Positions 37,577 through 47,617 of a stretch of 64,000 nucleotides of DNA are shown here, one piece after another. The notes beneath the pieces are model-generated. The model searched no databases. It worked only from the letters and a program-made list of their open reading frames with translations, and was not told where the DNA came from. The position numbers and the translations under genes were made by a program. Origin of the DNA: Ustulina deusta (Eukaryota; Ascomycota; Sordariomycetes; Xylariales; Xylariaceae); the NCBI GenBank assembly GCA_023159155.1, contig JAJNNX010000004.1, forward strand, positions 1 through 64,000, read 5' to 3'. Position 1 is the first letter of the stretch. The number at the start of each line of letters is the position of its first letter.

Positions 37577-39865
37577 GGATATGCAACGGTCGTTTTCGCT
37601 CGGCCGACGATCTCTCCGGTATTTTTATTTATTTTCACCCATGTATTCCTTGGTATTTCCGACAAGGCAATAAGCAAGCAATTCCCCGCGGTCGGAGAGT
37701 TACACACACTAATTTCTGTGTGCACAGTCTATTATTAATACAAACAGAACATTCTATTTCCCTGCTAGCGTTGTCATCATGTCGCCCTTGGGCAAGAGTT
37801 TGAGATATTTGTCAATGAACATCTACACTATCCCTAACCTAAAAATCTACCAGAATGGGCTTTATCAATTATGCTAGCTCGAGTGGCTCGGTATGTTGTG
37901 AGTAACAATGATCGCAACTTGAGCGTGCCCAGTCAGGCGACAGCGGTAGTGTAAATAGAAAAGTGGACTCCCACGGACCTTGAATGCACGCCTAGAACTG
38001 GCCCCGACCGGTAGGAGAGACTCCATGTCGTCTCTCATAGGCCAATACACCGGGACGCCGTGAGTAAGACATCGGGGGTTTCATTGAGCTACCTGGCCGG
38101 ACCGAGAAGCAACCAGCTCACTTCGTCTTGTCCAAGAAGACGGGTGGCCTGCGAGAAAAACCCACCATAGTCCATCGGCAGATATGGGACGGAGACATAG
38201 GTACTGTTCCATATTTTGTTCGGGAGAGCTCGGCGGACTGCGAGATGGGCGACTGCCCTACGATGCCGCGGCAAAGCATGCCAGTAGTATTGTCGTATTG
38301 CGGTTAACTGATCTGATTGGCCACTTTAGCCAGGCCGCCCGTCAAGGCCATCGGCATACCTCAACGCTCCATCTGGGTAAGGTTGAGGTCGAGACTGAAT
38401 ATTAGCCTTCAAGAACCGACCTGGTCTCACTTGATCCTTCAGTCTCGGCGCTGCACTCGGGTCAGACAGGCAGAAGTAATAGGCCACCCTCCGCATCTCA
38501 CTAATGATAATGACAAAAGATATGGTGGGGGAGGGGGGGGCTATAGTAGGCGTATTTAATTGATAGCAAAGGTTTGGGGAGGTGAAAAGAAAAACAAAAA
38601 TTGGCAATGTAATGCATTAACCCAGGTAGCCTAGGAAGCAAGAATGGCAGTAGTCTAGTGGGCGAAATTGGGTAACCTGATGAGACGACCCGCGTTACGT
38701 ATGTTGGTGGTCGACGGCACGCACTAAGTAGCTACATGTTAATAGAAAGGATGGTCGAGAAGTCTTTTTTATAGCATTATCTGAAACTAACGGTACCAAT
38801 AACGAGTTGGGGCTCGGTGATACTGTGACTCCGAATGTAAGATTTCAGTCTTCTTTCAACCTGCTATACTTGATCCATGACTTTGTGAAACCACGTTACA
38901 TGCATCCTCTCGGACTATGTTCCGTGACTCTTCAAGCAAGAGCAATGATGTGTCATGTTAATATCAGCGCTGGGCTTTGGTGATTGAGCAGTAAATTTTT
39001 ACCGGGGGAGATACTCTGTAAACAGGATATATATGGCCATGGACAGAACGAAGAAAATTTCCAGGCATGGTGACGTGAACAGGAGTCTTGCTACTGCCTC
39101 CTAGTCGAGAGGCATCCAAATGGTGTGAACTTGGCTTCGTTGTCCCATTGTCACAACAAAGCCTATTCCGTGGCTGAATTAGGCATTAGCTATCGTCTTT
39201 CGTAGTTGCAACTGTAAGGCGGCAGTTTACAAACTTATCCTATCCCAACCTTATCCTCACATCACACCTGATGGACACCTGCGGCTGCTGCCCGGTAACG
39301 AGAGAAAAGACTGCTGAGGTAGATGACAGCATGTACATGTGAGGGCATCCCATGGCTGGTGTTTATTACACTTACACCGAGAGAGCAAGACAGGCGTGAA
39401 GACGCGCCAGACCACTTTTCATTGTTATCGAGAGCAAGGTCGATGCCTAGGAACATTTTGTAGACCTACAAAGTGTGTAGGTAGCAGCGGCGAATCGACA
39501 GGGTGACGAGGCGCTTGCCCTAAGGCGTCCCCTCATAAATCAAACGTGAGACACAACGAGGAACCGGAGGGGATTTATGGGGGTAGGTCGTACCTAGGTC
39601 GGATCACGCTTCTAGAAAGTACCAGATTTACCAACCTTGAGGATAAGAATTCCATTGTAATGTCATATGATGGCTTTGAAATGACGAGCGATATAGTCCC
39701 CGTAAATAAATACACGAGGTGTGTATGAAAGGAGAGACAGTGACAATGACGACATCACTCAAACTATGCCTGTGTATTATACAAGTCTATACATAGACTA
39801 TGCTGTAAATGCCTAAAGTTGTACATATATGGACAGGGTATACAGGGCTAAGTAGGAAAAGGGGC
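37577..39865. other. intergenic DNA right of the retrotransposon block
   Basis: About 2.3 kb of balanced composition starting abruptly at the end of copia C. Several short overlapping ORFs occur on both strands, the longest under 100 codons, without recognisable motifs or splice-linked partners. A G-run lies near 38524-38539. I see no supported gene. Confidence 0.5.
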
Positions 39866-41199
39866 CTATGCCGTCTTGTCTCGTCGTTTGCCATGGTTTC
39901 TTACACGTGGGACAACGACCCATTTGTTGATATTACTCTTCCTGCGTGTCTTGTAACCACCCTTGGCCTAAAGTAGATGTCAGTCGGTACTGATATTCAA
40001 ATAAAGATTGAGACAATGGGATTTGGTGAGCTCATACCGGTCTGCCCCATGGACTGGTTGGGTGTCGGTTACCCTTCGATTTACCACGACCACCACCGTG
40101 AGGGTGGTCCACTATACAGACCATGTCAACAACAGCTCCTGAAAAGCTTATTCGAAGCTGGCTCGCCGCTAGCAGACATACCTTTATTCATAGCAACACC
40201 ACGGACTGTGGGGCGGATATTGAGCCATCTGCTTCTCCCAGCCTTTCCAAGCTGTCGGTAATGGTGATGGGGATTGCTCGCAACGCCGATAGTCGCACAA
40301 GCATCCTTGCTGACTTTCCTGATCTCGCCGCTCTGGAGACGCACGGTGACATATTTTCCAGTCATAACTCTGACACCGTCATCTCTCAACTCTTCCTCCT
40401 TGCTCTCTACCACGGCGAAAGTGCCAGCACTGCGGCAAAAGACAGCACCTCCCTTTGGATGTGACCCGACATTGAACACAGGTGTGCCGACTGGAACGAG
40501 GTGCAGAGGCAGACAGTTCCCCCGATGAGCTGTCTTGGCTGCCAGCACACCAGGGTCGATGACGCCACCCATGCTGTCGAGAAGATCCTGCGGAATGCCA
40601 GACCGGTAACTCTGGACCACATCACCAGCCCTCATACCCTCGGGGGCAACGATGTACGTCTTTTTGTTGGTAGCATCCTCGTTGAGAAGAGCGATATGGG
40701 CGCTACGGCCGGGATCGTACTCGATTCGCTCAACGGTGTGAGGGCCTGCGAGCCAGCGGTGGAAGTCGACCGTTCTTATCCTCCTCTTGGCACCACCTCC
40801 GCGATGCCTTACGGTGATCTTGCCGGTACTATTACGACCACCCTTGCCCATGCCCTTCTTAGGGAAGGTCAAGGGGAGAAATGGCCTGCCTTTCCATAAG
40901 TGGTCATTGATAGGGCGCTTCAGATGCCGCAAACCAGGTGTTCTCGGCTTGTACGTCCGCAGAATATCGGTCGTCTCTCGCCGAGACTTGGGGGGCGCAG
41001 CAGGCTTTGGCGGTGCCTTTTCGGTCCTAGGAACAGAGGGGACGGAGGCTCTTGTCGGGTTTGGCGAAGATGCGGCTCGTCGAACAGTCGCATAAGTTCG
41101 ACAGGAGAGCTGGCTACTACTGAGCAGGATCCTCCGTGTCGGGTGTGGGAATATCCGCGGCTGCAACATCATGACGATAGCCGCAACAACTCGTTGCAA
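39866..41199 (-). CDS. RML2: mitochondrial large-subunit ribosomal protein uL2m
   Basis: Structural protein of the mitoribosomal large subunit, close to the peptidyl-transferase centre. Three exons: 41199-40182, 40111-40038 and 39967-39866, with two 70-nt GT-AG introns, giving 397 aa. The N-terminus ([19 protein letters not shown], rich in Arg/Ser, no acids) looks like a mitochondrial targeting sequence. uL2 signatures follow: [20 protein letters not shown] near residues 120-140 and, across the first splice, [19 protein letters not shown], which holds the histidine shown in bacterial L2 to matter for peptidyl transfer. The C-terminal exon reads [17 protein letters not shown] to [13 protein letters not shown] start at the Met codons 10 or 11 is possible. 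It is transcribed away from the cyclin gene. Confidence 0.95.
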
Positions 41200-43147
41200 C
41201 TATTGTTGCGAAGTCCGTCGGGAGAGCCAATTGGGGGGAGGGGGGGCTTGAGGGCGGTGATGGCGGTCTATCCCAGTCCCAATCGCAGCCTGTTGGCTCG
41301 GAACCAAAAATCTCGAGATGAGGATCACGTTGTTCCGAAAAAGGCTACCCTGGACCAACCTGGGTAGGCATGCTATCTACCCTCAATGGAGTATGGAGTT
41401 GCTTGGCAGAGTCAAGGGCTGGGAGAAATACAGGCCGAATTTCTGCCGGGATCAAGGTAGCCATCTTATTCGCTAGTCGGTAGATGTGGCTCATGGCTCT
41501 CATGAGGCTGAAAAAGGCTTAAAATGGATGTGTCCAGCCACAATCCCGTCGCGAACACGGGTAGGCATGGGGTCACGTCATCAGATTGGTCGAGATCACG
41601 ACCCACTTAGCGTGCAGGCGTTCAGCCAATGAAGAGAACGTTGCTCCGTGGTTTCCTCTGTTGATTATAAGCTTAAGTGGACCAAGAAAAGCAAGATCAG
41701 TAAGCGGGGGGGAACCCTGGTTAACGACGCAACGGGCGACAACAACTTACCTATTTATACTGTACCGGTCGTGTATGGGATCAACTTGAGCAGTGACCAG
41801 CACGGAGATACAGGAGCATCTGCAGACTTCGGTTTACCTGCATTGACACTTTCCATACTCACATGTAGGTACCCAGCAACCAGCTTCCTCTGTCCATTCA
41901 TTGATCATTGTTTGTTGTTGTCCTCGGACATCGTGCTGTGTGTATGCCATACTGCCGTATACCACGTCTACCCTTCGATCATTCATTTCTCTTTTCTACA
42001 ATCCCCAGATATCTTTTTTTCTTGTTCTCTGTTGTTTGCCCTGGGTCTTCTCGAACCTGCAAGGACGAGAACTAGAACGCGTGCTGAAACCCACTCACAG
42101 ACACAGTCTCTCCCTCTGTCTCTCTTATGTAATTACACGGATACAAATTCACTTCCCTGCACCCACTCGTCGAGTTCTGTCGCGTGCAATTGGCGTCAAT
42201 TTCAACCGCTATCCAGCTCAGGCCCTCCAGTACTGTCCTAGCACCCACATCTGCTTCTGAAATCATTCTTCCTGCCCAGTCAACTCCCGGCCAACCCCCG
42301 GCCGAGCTCTGAAAGAGGAGCACAAGTACGAGGTACGCGGAACAGGCCACCCAGCAGGGATCCAAGTCGCGCTATCGACCGTGTCGGCCCCATACAAACA
42401 CCCCCATTCAGCCATCTCCGCCCATTGACCAGGTAAAGTACCCTCTACCTCTCCCTTCCCTCCCAGCTGCTCCTCCAGTGACATTGCCAGCCCGACCCGC
42501 TGCAGCAGTGCCAGTGGCTGAACCACCAAACAATGCACTTTGCTCTCAAAAACATCATTGATCCTCCCTCTCCCTCTCCTCTGCTTCGATTCTCATAATC
42601 AACAACCACATAACAACCTTCCCACCTTCTCCTCTTTCCCTCTTCACAGCCTCAATTCCCTCTCTGTTTCCCCTTCCTCCATACACCTAATTTCGATTCA
42701 ACCACTGCAACAAGAAGCTGTGGCCTGCTCTGCTCTGCTCTGCTCTACTTCATACAACATCCGCCTCCAAAGTCTCCGCGTTGTCCACCTCTCGCCTCGT
42801 AGCTTTGTTGATATCCCACAATATTGACAATACCAGCACCTCGAAAAAGACTTCTCAGGTAGATCAGCCTTGCGCTTTCCCATAGCATCACTTGTATTCT
42901 TCCTTGTAGTGCCTCCAATCTCTCTTTTCTCTCTCTTTTTTCTCTGTTACTTTACTTCGCGGTCTTCGGTCCTGAGGTCACCTCAGCGTGTTTGGGGGCA
43001 AAGTCTGGCAGCATCCCCCGCGTTCATTCACACCAGACACCAGCACCTAAACTCAACTACAAGTTTGAACTACAATGCTGACTGCATCTAGCATCTCTCA
43101 TTCAAGATTAATTTCCCACTTTAATACGCGTCTTTCCAACCAGCAAG
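41200..43147. promoter_or_regulatory. divergent promoter region of RML2 and the B-type cyclin
   Basis: About 1.95 kb between two divergent starts. Two CCAAT boxes in opposite orientation (ATTGG at 41585-41589, CCAAT at 41626-41630) lie near RML2, next to a GTCACGTCA sequence (41572-41580). ACGCGT (MluI cell-cycle box type) occurs at 42077-42082 and 43126-43131. Pyrimidine-rich DNA (about 42540-42960, including TGCTC repeats near 42727-42750) looks like the cyclin 5' leader. An ATG at 43075 opens an upstream frame overlapping the cyclin start. Confidence 0.45.
43126..43131. promoter_or_regulatory. ACGCGT box just upstream of cyclin start
   Basis: ACGCGT lies 17 bp before the start codon. Further copies are at 42077-42082 and, inside exon 2, at 43338-43343 and 43347-43352. 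ACGCGT is the MBF target in yeasts; a role here is inferred only from the motif. Confidence 0.35.
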
Positions 43148-44866
43148 ATGCCTCCCGCTGTAAGTTCCCCAGCTCCCATACAAAATTACGCTTTTGCCAA
43201 GTGCCGAGTGCCATGCTCCACCTCCACCGCACCAGTTACTCTGTCTCGCGTCCCAGTATTCCAATTCTCATTTTTCATAGGGTCGCACCGCGAGATCACG
43301 CATCACCGCCAACGAGAATGACGAGAACACCAATTCTACGCGTCTAACGCGTGCCAAGGCTGCCGCTCTCGACGCCAATGTTGCTCAACCTGCCAAACAG
43401 CCCCTGCAGTCCAAGCGTTCTGCAGTCAATGCGAACCCTACTGCTGGCCGAAGACGCGCTGCTCTCGGAGACGTCAGTAACGTAGGCAAATCTGATGCAG
43501 TCGAGGGAAAGAAGCCCCTTGGTGGTAAGACTGGCCTGGTCTCCAAAGCTGCCCAGCCCACCGGCGTTCAGAAGAACACGACCCGATCAACGTCAGCGCG
43601 AACTGTCCTCAGTGCCAAGGAGACGAAAAAGACCGAAGTCAAGCGTACTGGCTCTGGTTCAGGTGCTATAGGTGCTGGCTCCCAGAAGAGAAAAATCACT
43701 TCCGCTACATCCACCGTGAAGACCGAGGTTCTCGCCGAGGAGAACGAGCCCTCTCGCAAGAGAACCCATATTTCAGACAACGAACCGAAGAAGCAGGTGC
43801 TCTCCGAGTCAAAGGCTGTCAAGCTAGAACAGATTGAGAAAGATTCCATCGAACATCAGGCCCAAGCCATCGAACATGAATATCCTTCTGGTGTCAAGGA
43901 TCTGGACAGCGAGGATTTGGATGATCCCTTGATGGCCGCCGAGTATGCTAACGAGATCTTTGAATATCTCCGTGACCTCGAGGTCAAGTCAATTCCCAAC
44001 CCCCAGTACATGGATCATCAAGATGACATCGGATGGCGAACACGGGGCATTCTCATTGATTGGCTTATTGAGGTTCACACGCGGTTCCATCTTCTTCCCG
44101 AGACTCTATTCTTAACCATCAATATCATCGACCGTTTCCTTTCTAAGAAGGTTGTACAACTGGATCGTTTACAGTTGGTCGGCGTTACCGCTATGTTTAT
44201 TGCATCGAAATATGAGGAGGTTCTTGCACCACATGTTGCAAACTTCAAGCATGTTGCAGATGATGGCTTTACCGAGGAGGAGATTCTAAGTGCCGAGCGT
44301 TTCATTCTCGGCACCCTCAATTACGATCTCAGTTATCCGAATCCTATGAACTTTCTTCGCCGCATCTCCAAGGCCGACAACTATGATATCCAGACTCGGA
44401 CGATCGGGAAATATCTCATGGAGATCAGCCTTCTTGACCACCGATTTATGGCATACCGCCCCAGTCACGTTGCTGCTGCTGCCATGTACCTTGCCCGCCT
44501 AATTTTTGACCGGGGTGATTGGGTAAGTCTGGCTAGGCACCTAACTCTTAATATTATGATAGTTATTAACAATTCTTAGGATGAGACTATCGCGTATTAC
44601 GCTGGATACACGGAGGAGGAAATCGAGCCTGTCTTTGAGCTCATGGTTGATTATCTCGCTCGTCCTGTAATCCACGAGGCATTCTACAAGAAGTATGCTA
44701 GTAAAAAGTTCATTAAGGGTAAGCATGCTCCCATGCTCATATGTCGTCAAATGACTCGTATTAACGCTCTATAGCATCCCTTGTTACCCGTAACTGGGCT
44801 AAGCAGAGTGCCCATATCTTCGGCATCCAGGACGTCCATCTATCTTTGGACGAGTTTACCTCATAG
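43148..44866 (+). CDS. nimE: G2/M B-type cyclin
   Basis: Regulatory subunit of the mitotic Cdk1 kinase. Four exons: 43148-43159 (codes only MPPA), 43281-44522, 44580-44718 and 44775-44866, giving 494 aa. The 12-nt first exon is supported by ATGCCTCCCGCT followed by GTAAGT, and by the frame continuing GRTARSRITANEN. A destruction box R-A-A-L-G-D-V-S-N lies at residues 63-71 and a basic, lysine-rich region follows. The cyclin N-box covers about residues 221-346 (WRTRGILIDWLIEVH from 256, FIASKYEE further on) and the C-box ends near residue 465. Intron 3 starts GTAAGT and its TAG acceptor is in frame, so retention truncates the C-box. nimE is the Aspergillus nidulans name; assignment rests on overall similarity to B cyclins. 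Confidence 0.95.
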
Positions 44867-45822
44867 GTAGACTGTCGTCTATCTCGCATTCGTTCCCCTC
44901 GGCTCCTTACGGTATTTCTACTTGCGGGGCAATGTGCGGCGTGCCAGGATACCCGATGACATATTGGATGGCCTTAAGACAATTGAATTACGTTTTCGGT
45001 CAACGACACCCATAGTTTTCTGAGTGAACATCCTATCATAGTGGTGTTCTTGGTCACGTGCTAGGCTCCCATCCCGTTGTGGATAATTTTGAGTGAACGC
45101 AGCCAGTTGACTCGTCACTTTTCCTTTTCTTGCGGCAACCTGTGGTTGTCTTGCACCTTTTCAGCATCTTTTTCGTCCTGGGCTTGGCTGTATTCGGCAC
45201 ATGGCGTCATCGGTAGTGGTGTTCGGAGTATGCATAGGGAAGCGGCTCATGGCATGGTTCACAAGGGCCTCACCGGCCTATTATGCGTCACTGTTGTGTC
45301 GTCTGCTGAAGGAGAGAATCTTTTCTCGGTGGCTCAGGCTGCCTGTTCAGGCAGGAGATATCACGGTCACATTTAGTTGCTGCGCTGACTTGTATTGGGG
45401 AAACAGTGGGACCAGGCGAGTTTATCTGTTGGCCGCATCGATAGAGCCACAGAGTGTACTGTACATATCATGTTTCTGAAACTGCTGGTTTAAGACGCGT
45501 GGATGAGGGAATAAAAAGCTGAATTCCGTGGTTTGAGCACGAAGTTTTGATACCAGCCTGAATGCAGCCGAGCGTGTTCGGTAATGTTGCCCCTGTAAAT
45601 CGAGAACGGGGTAAAGTTGCTTACTGTCCATGGACACGAGGCATCTGATATCGGTAAAATGAGTGAATACTTGTGGCTGATTGGTTCGGCCCATGTATTT
45701 GTGCAACTCAACCAACGGTTAACCCTCAGTAACATATAGGCCTTGTTGTCCGATATCCAGAAGAAGCGTGGTTATGTCGTTTGTAGTTGACTTGACTGCC
45801 ATTGTGTGTCAGGTAATCTATG
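44867..45822. other. intergenic, cyclin 3' side
   Basis: About 950 bp downstream of the cyclin stop. Short ORFs on both strands overlap each other and show no family motif. No RNA gene seen. Confidence 0.5.
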
Positions 45823-46194
45823 TCACGCGTTTCCCCCTCCCAGCCTCTTCCCCGTATTTGAATTTCGTCTGGCATTTCGTCCTTCGTCATCGCCGCTACC
45901 CTCCCTGTCACGGTTGCGGCCACCGCCACAATCATCATCATTCCCATCACCTCCGTTCTCATCGCTAACAGTATCTCCTCCATCAACTCCATCACCTTCG
46001 CCACTCTGCCCCCGCACAATACTTTTCGGTCCATATAACCTCATCAGCCCTCGGCGATCAGGTTTCCGCCACGTATTACGACCAATCATGACGCTGAGGC
46101 CCATCGCGGGCCACTTATGTTTGAACTCAGCGCTCGCGGCCTTCCGAGCCTCTTCGCAGCCCTTCTCTTCACGATAGGTGGCCTTCCGCTCTGA
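45823..46194 (-). CDS. possible small hypothetical protein or gene fragment
   Basis: A 123-codon open stretch on the minus strand without a convincing upstream ATG; the first internal Met is at about 46104. The N-terminal part (ERKATYREEKGCEEARKAAS, then EFKHKWPAMGLSVMIGRNTW and KPDRRGLMRLYGPKS) has the charged, patterned look of a real protein. The C-terminal part is a Gly/Asp/Arg low-complexity tail. A CTGCAG just upstream could be a splice acceptor, so a 5' exon may lie near 46200-46600, but I could not find it. I do not recognise the family. It may also be chance coding on GC-rich DNA. Confidence 0.3.
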   Translation of the reverse strand, partial: SERKATYREEKGCEEARKAASAEFKHKWPAMGLSVMIGRNTWRKPDRRGLMRLYGPKSIVRGQSGEGDGVDGGDTVSDENGGDGNDDDCGGGRNRDREGSGDDEGRNARRNSNTGKRLGGGNA

Positions 46195-47617
46195 TCACAA
46201 TCTGCAGGAATCCGGCTAGCCAGTAGATTAGGGGGAGGCGCACCTCGGCTCTGCGGCTGGAGGCTAGGGAAGAATTCCTGAAAGGTATATCTATAGTGTG
46301 GGGGAGCTAGTTAAGGTTGTGATGCTTGAGGTAGCCACTGTGTATGTATTGTTGGGAGGTGGGAGGACTGGGCTTGGGCTCCGGAATAGAGGCGGAGAAC
46401 GGACAACTGACGGAGATTCGGCTATTACGATGATATTAGATTCAATCCGCAAGACATATCCGTCACAGTCTTAAGGAAAGGGTTGACACTGGGATACGAT
46501 GTCTGAGAATGTGACGCCGGCTCCATATCTAAAGAGACGTGCGTTAGTCACATATCATATTACTTGATCGTCGGGCTATCCAACCGCAAAACAACACTGA
46601 AACATGCTTTATCTGCACTTAGTCCTCGGGGGTGGAGCAGTAAATCGAGATTCCCGGCTCCCAGTCGTTTCTTCTCGTCCACAGACGGTAGGATCGGTAG
46701 AAAGTTTGACTCCTAAAGTCCTGGCTTCTTGCACTCGTCACGAACGAGGGATCACCATTCCTACATGTATTAAGCTTGGGGCCGGCGCGCCTCGAGAATA
46801 TAGGCTGGAACTTTGGCCGGGTTGGGCCTGCAATGGTCGTAGTGACATCACCGATGCGTGTATTCCTCTCACGTGTGCATGTCAAGCCGTTGTTGCAATA
46901 TGAGGGCTACTCAAGCACAGGGTGCTCTGTCTGAGGGCGGGCCTGCATATTATCACGGAAAGATTAGGTCGACAGGTCGCGAGAGCCTAGGTTAGGGCGT
47001 TGATCCGATACGGCAATGTCTATACACCAAAGATTCGGGCAAAAGAAAGGGAGAAGAAAAAGGCAATTTCTTGCAACAAATAGCTGTTGGTGGCGCAACC
47101 AGTCGTGACTAGAGTGTGGTAAAGAACAAATTGATGTCGAATGATACAGTCAATCAATTTGGTTTTTTAGACGTCCGGACTTTGGTGTTGCGACTTCCCT
47201 TAAGTAACCTTAGAGAGTGTGAATATCGTGTAAATTTACGAGTGCTTTCGTTAGGACTTGAACATTATACGATAATAGCTGCTGAGCTGTATTATCCGGC
47301 TTGTGTGTAAATCGATACACGGCGACGTCAGCCACAAATGCGCCACGATAGTCGGTAGTCATATGGTAGTCCAGTATCGAAAGCTTCCCGATGAGGAAAG
47401 CTGAGACAGTAACCTAACCGAGAAGGGGAATGATCTGGGTCAGCTGGGAGATACCTAATAGGTCATGTGTATGTACTGGGTACAGAGACAATAACAACCG
47501 GATCAATAAATGCCGGTATCGCACTCGCGCCATGTATTCAATGCCCAGCCCTCTCAACATTCCTTTCCAAGTTCCAACTCACGATCCGTGAACACTTGAC
47601 TGCCACAAGACAACAAG
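46195..47617. other. intergenic, upstream of the aminopeptidase gene
   Basis: About 1.4 kb with balanced composition. Opposed ORFs at 46604-46903 and 46619-46885 mirror each other and lack motifs. The last ~200 bp should carry the aminopeptidase promoter and leader, but no clear element can be named. Confidence 0.45.

Noticed and set aside
40274..41367. Several plus-strand ORFs of 80-155 codons
   Set aside because: They are antisense to the RML2 exons and have no motif of their own.
41648..42241. 197-codon plus-strand ORF
   Set aside because: Low-complexity Ser/Leu/Cys composition from pyrimidine-rich promoter DNA; no motif.
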